A DNA stretch of 13,389 nucleotides from Alphaproteobacteria bacterium (GCA_022826345.1 JAJDVB010000033.1:1-13389); one strand, 5' to 3'. Counted from the first letter of the stretch, positions 6,731-13,389 are shown. The notes: generated from the letters alone by a model not told the origin. Numbers and translations: made by a program.

Positions 6731-8188
6731 TCAAGAGTTTTGCAAGTGGCTCGGCAGGCAGAAGGGGGACATTTCGTCGGCGCTGCGCTTTGCCCAGTCC
6801 AGTTCCGGAATTCGATCCAATGCCCTCTGTTGGCCCTCCTGCAGGCGGTCCAGCGCATCGTCCTGATCGATCGTAAGCACGTTGCGATCCTTCACCACTT
6901 GTTCTCCGTTCACGAAAACGTCGCGGACCGCGGCGGCCGTGCCGGAATAGATCAGGCACTTCAGCGGATCGCGCACCGGGCGCATCGAGGGATGACGCAG
7001 ATCGACCAGGGCGAGATCTGCCTTGGCACCGGTCGCCAAACGCCCCAGGTCATCCCGACCGAGCGCCCGGGCGGCGCCTAACGTCGCGATCTCGAACACC
7101 GCGTCTGTCGGTAGCAAATCAACGTGGCCGCTCGCCACCTTCGACATGAGACCGGCGATCCGCATCTCCTCGACCAGGTCGTGCGGGTAGCAATCGGTGC
7201 CGAGCGCCATGTTGACGCCGGCAGCGCGGTAGCCGCCGAGGCTCCGCATCATGTCGCCCCACTGGGCGAAGGCGCGCGGGCAGTGTACGACGGACGATCC
7301 GGACCGGGCGAGGCGTTCCAAATCTTTGTGCTCGTGGTGATTGACCCAGGGATGCTGGTCGATGTCGATGGCGTGCCCGAGCAGCGTGTTCGGCCCGAGC
7401 ACACCGATATCGTCCAGCCATTCGATCGGCGTCTTGCCGTGGCGCCGGACCATCTCACGATGTTCCATGACGGACTGCGCGGCATGGGTCTGCAACAGAA
7501 TCCCTCTGGAGTCAGCGGCTTCCTTGCAACGCCGGAACATCTCTTCCGTACAGGTGTCGGCCTGGGCTGGCCCAACCATCCCGTGCAAGCGACCGCTGGG
7601 ATGCGCAATCGCGTCGTCGATTATCTCAAGGGATCGCTCGAGGTTCTCGAAGCCCTTCTCCTCGTACCACTCGTACAGGTGATCCTTGCCGTTGGACGTG
7701 TACCAGTGAGCGGACTGCACCATGGGGCAGGCATAAGTCCGAATGCCGGTGCCTGCCAGCATGTCCACCCATCCGTCGAACGGCAGGCCGGAGCAGTAGA
7801 GCTCCGCCATCGTGGTACAACCGCTCTTCAACAGATCGCAGGCCGACGCCTGAGTCGCAGCAAATGACGATTCCCGGTCGTCCTGCAGGATCCACGTGTA
7901 CTCGAGCAGCTGCGTCATCCACATGTGCTTGGTGGCGAGGTCTTCGAAGAATCCCTTGCCGTGCATTTCCATGTAGCCATGCAGATGAAGGTCGAGCATT
8001 CCGGGAAGGACCATCACGTCCTTGCCATCAATGACGCGCTCGGCCTCGCCACCGTAGTCTCTGCCGACGTGGACGATCGTGTCGTTCGCGAAGGCCACGT
8101 CGGCGCCGCGCATGTAGACGTGACCGTCCCTGTCGGGGTCGTAGCCCACGACCCAGTCGGCGTTCCTGATCAGCGTCGTACCAGCCAT
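6731..8188 (-). CDS. Amidohydrolase, ATZ/TRZ-like (cytosine/guanine deaminase superfamily, COG0402), with HxxQ active-site variant
   Basis: A 485-residue cytoplasmic metal-dependent hydrolase with the layout of the family that includes guanine deaminase, SAH/MTA deaminase and the triazine hydrolases AtzB and TrzN. Metal ligands seen: HLH (His68, His70) after LPGMLD, His235 in LQTHAAQ, His272 in LLGHAID, and Asp332 in LGTDCYPHD. HCPRAFAQ (302-309), EEMRIAGLMSK and GRLATGAKADLALVDL are also standard. The usual catalytic HxxE at the His235 strand is HAAQ here, so Glu is replaced by Gln238. That argues against simple aromatic deamination and fits a less-studied hydrolase subfamily; the substrate is unknown. 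A strong ribosome binding site (8191-8198) sets the start at 8188; the open frame reaches 8401 but that extension overlaps the preceding gene and is not protein-like. It is the last gene of the - operon, 49 bases after the CE4 gene. Confidence 0.9.
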   Translation of the reverse strand: MAGTTLIRNADWVVGYDPDRDGHVYMRGADVAFANDTIVHVGRDYGGEAERVIDGKDVMVLPGMLDLHLHGYMEMHGKGFFEDLATKHMWMTQLLEYTWILQDDRESSFAATQASACDLLKSGCTTMAELYCSGLPFDGWVDMLAGTGIRTYACPMVQSAHWYTSNGKDHLYEWYEEKGFENLERSLEIIDDAIAHPSGRLHGMVGPAQADTCTEEMFRRCKEAADSRGILLQTHAAQSVMEHREMVRRHGKTPIEWLDDIGVLGPNTLLGHAIDIDQHPWVNHHEHKDLERLARSGSSVVHCPRAFAQWGDMMRSLGGYRAAGVNMALGTDCYPHDLVEEMRIAGLMSKVASGHVDLLPTDAVFEIATLGAARALGRDDLGRLATGAKADLALVDLRHPSMRPVRDPLKCLIYSGTAAAVRDVFVNGEQVVKDRNVLTIDQDDALDRLQEGQQRALDRIPELDWAKRSADEMSPFCLPSHLQNS

Positions 8189-8190
8189 TT

Positions 8191-8198
8191 CTCCCTCC
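8191..8198 (-). promoter_or_regulatory. Ribosome binding site of the amidohydrolase gene
   Basis: On the minus strand this reads GGAGGGAG, directly before AA and the ATG at 8188. It decides the start against the 71-codon longer open frame. Confidence 0.7.
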
Positions 8199-8237
8199 GT
8201 CCCGGTAGCCGTCTGTGACGAGACAGTCCGTTTCGCC

Positions 8238-9143
8238 TTACTCGGCGGCCAGCCTCTCCAGTTCGGGCACCAAGCCGTCGTAGTAGGGCAGGTTGTCCAC
8301 CCGAGGCGTCCAGCTGCCGTCGTCGATGCACGCTTGGACGTGTTTGGCGATCTCCTCCATGGTCGTGAACCAGACGCCGCCCTTGCTCTGCATGTACTCA
8401 ATCATCTGCTGGACGCGGCGGCAACGGGCGAGGCGCCCGGAGACGAAGGGGTGCCATACCGTGACCCAGAGGCCGCCGAAGTCGTACATGGCTTCGAATT
8501 CGGACATGAAGACGTTCATCGCCTCGTCAGGCGACTTGATCGTCATCATGTAGTTGAAGTCGAACGAATGGGTGTAGTGCGGCCAGTCGTCCATCGCCCA
8601 ATGTGACGGTAGCTCGATCACGCTCCCCTGCGCCGTCTTCAGGACATAGGGCACGTCATCGCCCATCAGCGTGGCGTCGTAGATGAGCCCCTCCTCGATC
8701 AAGAGGTCGACTGAGTACTTCGACGCGTTGTAGAGCGGACCGCGCCAACCGCGCGGGCGCTGGCCGGTCATCTTCTCGATGACGTCGATCTGCCGCCGGA
8801 GCCAGTAGTGCTCCTCCTCCCGCGACAGCTTGTTGGGGTCCTCGTGGATGTAGCCGTGGGCCGCGATTTCGTGGCCATCCTTGAGGATCATCTCAACGAG
8901 ATGGGGATAGCGCTCCATGCACCACGCCGGATAGAAGAAGGTCTGCTTGATGCCGCATTCCCGGTACATGTCGAGAATGCGCGGGATCGCGACCTCGTCA
9001 TACTTGAGCCACGACAGCGACGACAGCAGGGTATCCGCCCTCTCCCTGTGCTCGAGATGCAGGATGCTATCGGTATCGATGTCGAAGGTTATGGCGGCGG
9101 CGCACTTGGCGCCGTTCGGCCAGGGAACGGGGTTCTTGATCAT
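8238..9143 (-). CDS. Cytoplasmic polysaccharide deacetylase-fold (CE4) hydrolase, allantoinase/PgdA-like
   Basis: A 301-residue NodB-fold protein. Motifs seen: motif 1 ITFDIDTDS (Asp21, Asp23, Asp25), motif 2 HGYIH (metal ligands His96 and His100), motif 3 RGWRGPLYN (131-139), AMDDWPHYT (183-191) and the late VWHPF with catalytic-type His231. There is no signal peptide or membrane anchor, so it should act in the cytoplasm. That separates it from cell-wall deacetylases and resembles the H. pylori PgdA-like and PuuE allantoinase branch, which includes enzymes opening cyclic imides or ureides. Deacylation of a small molecule is an alternative. The start at 9143 has AAGGAGG at 9151-9157; the 7-codon longer start (MRQGGAD) would overlap that site and is rejected. 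It sits 36 bases after the triple-RidA gene and 49 before the amidohydrolase gene, so all three are probably co-transcribed and may act in sequence. Confidence 0.88.
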   Translation of the reverse strand: MIKNPVPWPNGAKCAAAITFDIDTDSILHLEHRERADTLLSSLSWLKYDEVAIPRILDMYRECGIKQTFFYPAWCMERYPHLVEMILKDGHEIAAHGYIHEDPNKLSREEEHYWLRRQIDVIEKMTGQRPRGWRGPLYNASKYSVDLLIEEGLIYDATLMGDDVPYVLKTAQGSVIELPSHWAMDDWPHYTHSFDFNYMMTIKSPDEAMNVFMSEFEAMYDFGGLWVTVWHPFVSGRLARCRRVQQMIEYMQSKGGVWFTTMEEIAKHVQACIDDGSWTPRVDNLPYYDGLVPELERLAAE

Positions 9144-9150
9144 GTCAGCT

Positions 9151-9157
9151 CCTCCTT
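9151..9157 (-). promoter_or_regulatory. Ribosome binding site of the CE4 hydrolase gene
   Basis: On the minus strand this reads AAGGAGG, a near-perfect anti-16S match, 7 bases before the ATG at 9143. It decides this start over the in-frame ATG at 9164. Confidence 0.8.
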
Positions 9158-9179
9158 GGCGCACCGACGGGTCGCCCGA

Positions 9180-10418
9180 TCACGACCCGACATAGGCGAT
9201 GGCCTCAATTTCGATGAGTAGGTCCTGATAGCCGAGTCCGTTGACGCGAACGGCGGTACCGACCGGCCCCGGGTTCGCGAGATAGTCCATACGGACCTTG
9301 GTCATGGCCTCCCAGTAGTCCTGCAGCGCCTGACCCTCGCCGACCTGATCGTAGTACGTGTTGAGGCGCACGATGTGCTCAAGGTCCGCCCCGGCCTCCT
9401 TCAGCACTGCGCGGATGTTCTCGAAGGTGTTGCGGGTCTGCGTGGCGATGTCGCCGACGCCGATGGCGCTGCCCTTGCTGTCGCCGGATATCTGTCCGCC
9501 GACAAAGATGTAGTCGCCGACCTTCCAGCCCTGTGAAAGCGGGACCGGTATGCTCCAGTCCCAGTGGTTGGCGGGCATGAGCCGCTGCTTGTCCGCGCCC
9601 ACGTAGGCGATGCCTTCGATCTCGATGAGCAGGTCCTCAAAGGCGAAGCCGTTGACCCGGACCGCAGTGCCGGCAGGGCCCGGGTCGCTGAGATACTCCA
9701 TGCGGACCTTGGTCATGTCCTCCCAGTATTGCCGGAGCGCGTCGCCCTCGCCCTCGAACTCGTAGTAGGTATTGAACTTTATGAGGTCGGAGAGCTCCGC
9801 GCCGCCCTCCCTGAGCACGCTCTGGATGGAGCCGAAGACGTTCCTCACCTGCTGGCCGATGTCACCGGCCGCGATGGTGCGCCCTCTATCGTCAGATGAT
9901 ATCTGTCCTCCAACGAAGATCAGATCGTCCACTTTCCACCCCTGCGAGAACGGGACGGGCATGCTCCAGTCCCAGTGATTGGCGGGCATGAGCCGCTGCT
10001 TCTTCCGGCCGACCACGGCAATGGCCTCGATCTCGATGAGCAGGCCCTCGTAAGCGAAGCCCCGAACACGGACGGCCGTCCCCACCGGGCCGGGATCGGC
10101 CAGGTATTCCTTCCTGACCTCGGTCATCTCCTCCCAGAAGCGGGTGATGTCGGTGCCCTCCCCGTCGTGCTGGTAGTAAGTGTTGAGCTTCACGATGTCG
10201 GAGAGATCGCCGCCGGCCTCCTCGAGGACCCGCTTGATGAACTCGAAGGTGTTTCGCGTCTGCACCGCGATGTCGCCGGCGCCGACGGGGCGGCCCTGGG
10301 CATCGGCGGAAACCTGCCCGCCGACGAAGATCATGTCGTCGATCCTCCACCCCTGCGAGAACGGCACGGGCATGCTCCAATCCCAGTGGTTGGCAGGCAT
10401 GATTCGTGTCTTGGTCAT
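9180..10418 (-). CDS. Triple-domain RidA (YjgF/YER057c/UK114) family protein
   Basis: A 412-residue protein built of three complete RidA-fold domains in a row, about residues 5-141, 142-278 and 279-412. RidA-family proteins are normally single domains of about 130 residues that form homotrimers with active sites between subunits; they hydrolyse enamine/imine or related reactive nitrogen intermediates. Each unit opens with R(I/L)MPANHWDWS (Met7, Met144, Met281), then SQGW, IFVGGQ, NTYY, WE-MT-VR, a P-G-P-x-G-T-A-V-R-V stretch and ends LLIEIE-IA-VG. Linkers are very short (GRKKQ, GADKQ). The substrate-binding Arg of canonical RidA (E. coli Arg105) aligns with Gly113, Gly250 and Gly387, so this looks closer to the Rid4-7 type groups without proven imine deaminase activity. 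The Glu equivalent to Glu120 is kept (Glu129 in unit 1). The ribosome binding site is modest (GAGGA). It lies between the DppC-like permease and the CE4 hydrolase genes. Confidence 0.92.
   Translation of the reverse strand: MTKTRIMPANHWDWSMPVPFSQGWRIDDMIFVGGQVSADAQGRPVGAGDIAVQTRNTFEFIKRVLEEAGGDLSDIVKLNTYYQHDGEGTDITRFWEEMTEVRKEYLADPGPVGTAVRVRGFAYEGLLIEIEAIAVVGRKKQRLMPANHWDWSMPVPFSQGWKVDDLIFVGGQISSDDRGRTIAAGDIGQQVRNVFGSIQSVLREGGAELSDLIKFNTYYEFEGEGDALRQYWEDMTKVRMEYLSDPGPAGTAVRVNGFAFEDLLIEIEGIAYVGADKQRLMPANHWDWSIPVPLSQGWKVGDYIFVGGQISGDSKGSAIGVGDIATQTRNTFENIRAVLKEAGADLEHIVRLNTYYDQVGEGQALQDYWEAMTKVRMDYLANPGPVGTAVRVNGLGYQDLLIEIEAIAYVGS
9183..10406 (-). repeat. Three in-frame tandem repeats of 411 bases encoding RidA units
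   Basis: Unit 1 covers 9996-10406, unit 2 9585-9995 and unit 3 9183-9584 (three residues shorter). The period is exactly 137 codons both times. Counted by eye, units 1/2 share about 90 of 137 residues, 2/3 about 89 of 134 and 1/3 about 89 of 134. Equal divergence of all pairs speaks for an old triplication kept by selection, not a recent or assembly-made duplication. Confidence 0.9.
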
Positions 10419-10465
10419 GGCAGCGTGTCCTCGTGGTTCATGGCGATCCGCCGCGACGCATCATC

Positions 10466-11395
10466 CTATCGTGCCCCGGCCCGCACCAGCCGTGTCTTCG
10501 GATCGAGCGCGTCGCGCAGGCTGTCGCCGAGCAGGTTGAAGCCCGTGACCATGAGAAAGATCGCCACTCCCGGCAGGGTCGAGACGTGGGGGGCGATGTG
10601 CAGCACGGTGCGGCCGTCACTGGTCATGATGCCCCACTCGGGCGTGGGCGGCTGCACGCCCAGGCCGAGGAAGCTCAGCCCTGCCGCCGTCACCACGATC
10701 GTCCCCACGATGGTCATGGAATAGACGACCGATGCGGAAACGACATGGGGCAGCATCTCGACGAACAGAATCTTGAAGTCGCTGGTCGCATCGGCGCGCG
10801 CCGCCTCGATATAGCCCTGCTCCTTCTGCGCCAGCGCCTGCACGTAGACGACGCGCGTGTTGTAGGGGATCAGGACCACGACGAGGGCGATGATCAGATT
10901 GCCGAGCCCCGGCCCCATGAAGAAGGAGAGCGTGATCGCCAGCAGCACCATGGGAAAGGCGAACAGCACATCCATGGAGCGCATGATGAAATAGCCGACA
11001 CGCTCGTAGTACGCGGCAATGGTACCGAGGGGGATCGAAATGAGGCCGCCGAGCACGACTGGCGTGACGCCGGCGATGAGCGAGTAACGGGTGCCGTAGA
11101 TCAGGCGCGAGAGGATGTCCCGCCCCTGCTGGTCCAAGCCCAGGATGTGACCCTCGGTTCCCGGACCGCGCAGCCGCAGCCTCGGGTCGGCATACTGCGG
11201 GTCGTAGGGCGCGATATAGGGCGCGAACAGCGCGCAAATGACGAGAACCAGGATGATCAGGGCACCGGCCATCCCGTAGGGATCGTTGCGAATGCCGCGC
11301 CAGATGAAATAGAGCGTCGAGCGCGCGCGCTCCGTCTCCACGCTGCGTCGGGAGCGCTTCGATGCCCTGCTCTTCCTGATCCTGCCCATGGCCAT
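10466..11395 (-). CDS. Dipeptide/oligopeptide-type ABC transporter permease, DppC-like
   Basis: A 309-residue inner-membrane permease of the DppC/OppC family. A strongly basic cytoplasmic N-terminus of about 35 residues (many Arg, Lys and Ser) is followed by NDPYGMAGALIILVLVICALFAPYIAPYDP, the usual first membrane segment and OppC N-terminal motif. HILGLDQQGRDILSRLIYG (83-101) is a clear family signature, and the EAA loop reads EAARADATSDFKILFVEMLP (197-216). The end DSLRDALDPKTR is the common DppC ending. ATGs at 11395 and 11389 are both possible starts; a GAGGG about 9 bases before 11395 favours that one. It begins 15 bases after the DppB-like gene. Family-5 importers carry peptides but also nickel, opines, glutathione and other small compounds, so the substrate is open. 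Confidence 0.93.
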   Translation of the reverse strand: MAMGRIRKSRASKRSRRSVETERARSTLYFIWRGIRNDPYGMAGALIILVLVICALFAPYIAPYDPQYADPRLRLRGPGTEGHILGLDQQGRDILSRLIYGTRYSLIAGVTPVVLGGLISIPLGTIAAYYERVGYFIMRSMDVLFAFPMVLLAITLSFFMGPGLGNLIIALVVVLIPYNTRVVYVQALAQKEQGYIEAARADATSDFKILFVEMLPHVVSASVVYSMTIVGTIVVTAAGLSFLGLGVQPPTPEWGIMTSDGRTVLHIAPHVSTLPGVAIFLMVTGFNLLGDSLRDALDPKTRLVRAGAR

Positions 11396-11410
11396 GCGAC
11401 GCCGCCCTCG

Positions 11411-12355
11411 CTACTTCCGGGTGGTGTCGAGGGCGTAGACGATGATGTCGGCCAACATATTGCCCAGGACGAATATGATGGCGACGGCCAGCACGCAGCC
11501 TTGCACCATTGTCAGATCGCGATGCAGGATCGACTGGTAAAGCTGCAGGCCGATTCCGGGCCAGTTGAAGATGATTTCCGAAAAGATGGCGCTGCCGAAG
11601 AGATAGCCGATCTGCAGGCCGATCATGTTGGAGAAAGTCGGCAAAATATTGCGCACGCCGTGGCGATAGATCACCCGTGACCCCGGCAATCCGCGCGACC
11701 GTGCAGCCAGGATATAGGGCTGGCTCAACGTATCGAGCATGGCGCCTCGGGTGACCCGCGTCACGATGGCGACCGAGGTGGCCGCCGTAGTCACCGCCGG
11801 CAGGAATAGGTGATGAAGCAGGTCCAAGATCCCGCCTGGATTGGCCATGTTGTACATGCCCGACATGGGGAAGAGCGGAATCCGCACGCCGAACAGGTAA
11901 AGCAGCGCAATCCCAAGCCAGAAGACCGGCATGCTCGCGAGCAGCAGCGAGAAGAAGACGGTAAAGCGGTCGAAGGGCTTGCGGAAACGGGCCGCAGACG
12001 CGGTGCCCATCAGGAAGCTCACCGGAACGACGATGAGCAAACTTGCACCGGTCAGGATGAGCGAGTTTCCGGTCTTGTCCAGCAGCACGGTCATCACCGG
12101 CATCCGCATCATGAGCGACTGGCCGAGATCGCCGTGCAACGCGGCCCAGAGCCAGCGGCCGTATTGGACGAACATCGGCCTGTCCAGGCCGAGTTGCTCG
12201 CGCAGCATGGCCGCGCGCTCCTCGGTGTAGAACATCGAGAGCAGCGTGGTCGCGATGTCGCCTGGAATGAGATAGAGAATGCTGAAAACGACGAAAGAAA
12301 CGCCGAGTAGAACCGGCACCACGTGAATCAAGCGCCAGATAATGAATCTGAGCAT
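11411..12355 (-). CDS. Dipeptide/oligopeptide-type ABC transporter permease, DppB-like
   Basis: A 314-residue membrane protein of the DppB/OppB family that pairs with the DppC-like subunit to form the channel. Seen: the N-terminal signature FIIWRLIHVVPVLLGVSFVV (4-23) with LIPGD next, LREQLGLDRPMFVQYGRWL (51-69), HGDLGQSL, further hydrophobic segments, the EAA-type loop YILAARSRGLPGSRVIYRHG (214-233) and the end region FNWPGIGLQLYQSILHRDLTMVQG. Length and order are typical. The ribosome binding site is poor by sequence, and a strong hairpin lies between it and the binding-protein gene upstream, so expression of the membrane part may be lower than that of the binding protein (inference). Confidence 0.93.
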   Translation of the reverse strand: MLRFIIWRLIHVVPVLLGVSFVVFSILYLIPGDIATTLLSMFYTEERAAMLREQLGLDRPMFVQYGRWLWAALHGDLGQSLMMRMPVMTVLLDKTGNSLILTGASLLIVVPVSFLMGTASAARFRKPFDRFTVFFSLLLASMPVFWLGIALLYLFGVRIPLFPMSGMYNMANPGGILDLLHHLFLPAVTTAATSVAIVTRVTRGAMLDTLSQPYILAARSRGLPGSRVIYRHGVRNILPTFSNMIGLQIGYLFGSAIFSEIIFNWPGIGLQLYQSILHRDLTMVQGCVLAVAIIFVLGNMLADIIVYALDTTRK

Positions 12356-12378
12356 GGTCGGCTCGGAGGGGCAGTAGC

Positions 12379-12410
12379 GGCCCCGCCGGCAGGAAATCGC
12401 CGGCGAGACC
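12379..12410 (-). other. Strong GC hairpin between binding-protein gene and permease genes
   Basis: On the minus strand GGTCTCGCCGGC pairs with GCCGGCGGGGCC across an 8-base loop: 12 pairs, two of them G-T. It begins 15 bases after the stop of the solute-binding protein gene. No T-run follows. It mirrors the hairpin at 2190-2207 in the other operon and probably acts as an mRNA stabiliser or partial read-through barrier (inference). Confidence 0.6.
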
Positions 12411-12425
12411 GCCCCACCTTATTGT

Positions 12426-13389
12426 TTATTCTTTGTCGACAATCGCCATGTCGTGCCAGTGCTGCGGTGCAAGCACGAAGCCCTTGAGATTGGGCCGCAT
12501 GGCGTAGACTCCCCACGGGCTGTGGGTGGGAATGAAGGCCGTGTCCTCCTCGATGACGATCCGTTGGATCTCCCTGAGGTGGGCCACCATCTCCTCTTCG
12601 GTCAGCGCAGCCCGCGCCATGGATAGCAGCTCACCGATTCTCGGGTTGTCGTAGTACCCGGCATTGAAGCCGTTGGGCGGCAAGGCCGCCGGCGAGATGA
12701 CAGCGTCGAGCCAATGGAACGCGCTCTCGCCCCAGGAGAGCTGCATGAAGCCGGTGCCCTCACGCATGCCCTGGGACATCGTGTCCATGTAGGTGCTGAT
12801 CTCGAAAAGCTCGATGCTCAGATTGACGCCGATACGGGCCCAGTCACGCTGGATCCATTCGGCATCGGCCACGGTGTTGACGTCGCCGGCGCCGCCCGGC
12901 GTCCAGTCGACGCGCACATCGAAGCCGTCCGGATAGCCGGCCTCCGCCAACAGCTCCTTGGCCCTGGCCGGGTCATAGGGGAAGGGCTGGTAGTCGGGAT
13001 CGTGGCCCGGTCCGCCATAGTTCAAGATGCTGTAGGCGGGTGAGCACTGTCCGCGTCTCAGGTACTTGCACAGCCCCTCGCGGTCGATCGCCATGTAGAG
13101 CGCCCGCCGGACCCGAGGGTCATCGAGCGGCTTCAGTCGCGTGTTGACCCACAGGTTGTAGATCGTCGTGATCGGCGCCATGTCGACGACCATGCCCTGC
13201 GACGCGAGAAAGTCCGTCGAGTCCGGAGACGGCGTGGCAATGATATCGACCTCGCCGGTGAGAAGCGCAAGCTCGCGGGTCGCGACATCGGGGATGCCGC
13301 GAACGATGAGCCTGTCGACCCTGGGAATCCGATTGGGGTCCCAATAGTCGGCGTTGCGCTCCATCACGATCTTCTCGCCGAAGACACGC
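12426..13389 (-). CDS. Family 5 (Dpp/Opp-type) extracellular solute-binding protein, C-terminal part, 5' truncated by window edge
   Basis: About 320 residues of an SBP_bac_5 protein, the periplasmic ligand-capture unit of Dpp/Opp-type importers. The frame is open through the right edge; residues before the internal GTG/ATG (13367/13364) read RVFGEKIV, matching the usual GEKIVxERNPDYW region, so the start is outside. Seen: MERNADYWDPNRIPRVDRL, then LALLTGEVDII, IYNLWVNTRLKPLDDPRVRRALYMAIDRE (the hallmark stretch of the family), YDPARAKELLAEAGYPDGFD, and late ARIGVNLSIELFE. Full members have about 500-550 residues, so roughly 200 including the signal peptide are missing. It is the first visible gene of the - operon and is followed by DppB- and DppC-like permeases. 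The ligand cannot be deduced; the neighbouring enzymes suggest a nitrogen compound that need not be a peptide. Confidence 0.9.
   Translation of the reverse strand, partial: RVFGEKIVMERNADYWDPNRIPRVDRLIVRGIPDVATRELALLTGEVDIIATPSPDSTDFLASQGMVVDMAPITTIYNLWVNTRLKPLDDPRVRRALYMAIDREGLCKYLRRGQCSPAYSILNYGGPGHDPDYQPFPYDPARAKELLAEAGYPDGFDVRVDWTPGGAGDVNTVADAEWIQRDWARIGVNLSIELFEISTYMDTMSQGMREGTGFMQLSWGESAFHWLDAVISPAALPPNGFNAGYYDNPRIGELLSMARAALTEEEMVAHLREIQRIVIEEDTAFIPTHSPWGVYAMRPNLKGFVLAPQHWHDMAIVDKE

Noticed and set aside
6548..7081. Open frames across the convergent gap (+ 6453-6647 and 6548-7081; - 6636-6959) as extra small genes
   Set aside because: No ribosome binding site, no recognisable motif, and the longer ones run into the antisense of the amidohydrolase gene. 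I looked for a transposase remnant in the minus frame ending near 6636 and found nothing convincing.
8189..8401. 71-codon N-terminal extension of the amidohydrolase
   Set aside because: It runs into the CE4 gene, shows shadow-type composition, and a strong ribosome binding site sits directly before the ATG at 8188.
9183..10406. The triple RidA repeat as an assembly error or a recent duplication
   Set aside because: The units differ at about one third of residues and throughout the DNA, and the frame stays open with functional motifs in each, so this is a genuine old fusion.
10406..11680. Plus-strand 424-codon open frame opposite the DppC- and DppB-like genes
   Set aside because: Antisense shadow: composition dominated by Asp, Gln, Glu and His, no domain, while the minus strand carries clear permease motifs.

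Overview
The window looks like high-GC proteobacterial DNA, most likely alphaproteobacterial. The grounds are the strong GC bias, the closely packed and overlapping genes, the Gram-negative style signal peptide, and the tail of a MobF/Ti-type conjugative relaxase at the left edge. This is a judgement from gene content, not a database match.

Layout: (1) Positions 2-679 hold the C-terminal end of a relaxase-helicase of the TraA/MobF type, cut by the window edge, so a conjugative plasmid or integrated element probably lies to the left. (2) Positions 680-1085 are a roughly 400-base leader with no convincing gene. (3) Positions 1086-6411 (+) form one operon: a BMP-family substrate-binding protein, a double-NBD ATPase, two permeases joined by 1-base overlaps, and a DUF1989 protein. 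(4) Positions 6412-6730 are a gene-free convergence zone. (5) Positions 13389-6731 (-) form a second operon, read right to left: a family-5 (Dpp/Opp type) solute-binding protein cut by the window edge, DppB-like and DppC-like permeases, a protein made of three tandem RidA domains, a cytoplasmic CE4/polysaccharide-deacetylase-fold hydrolase, and an ATZ/TRZ-type amidohydrolase.

How the parts may fit together (inference): two importers of different families face each other, and each is followed by enzymes from families that act on C-N bonds. BMP transporters generally import purine nucleosides or similar heterocycles. DUF1989 proteins include the carboxyguanidine deiminase subunits. RidA-fold proteins process imines and other reactive nitrogen intermediates (for example RutC in pyrimidine breakdown). 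CE4 proteins without a signal peptide include the PuuE-type allantoinases. ATZ/TRZ amidohydrolases act on guanine, triazines and related rings. The set reads as a scavenging and catabolic locus for a nitrogen-rich, probably cyclic compound. It matches no complete pathway I know, and the substrate cannot be read from the sequence.

The most unusual single item is the 412-residue triple-RidA protein. Its three units have a period of exactly 137 residues and are about equally diverged (about 66% identity for each pair, counted by eye). RidA normally works as a homotrimer, so this may be a trimer on one chain. All three units lack the arginine that marks canonical RidA deaminases. A second oddity is HxxQ instead of HxxE in the amidohydrolase active site.
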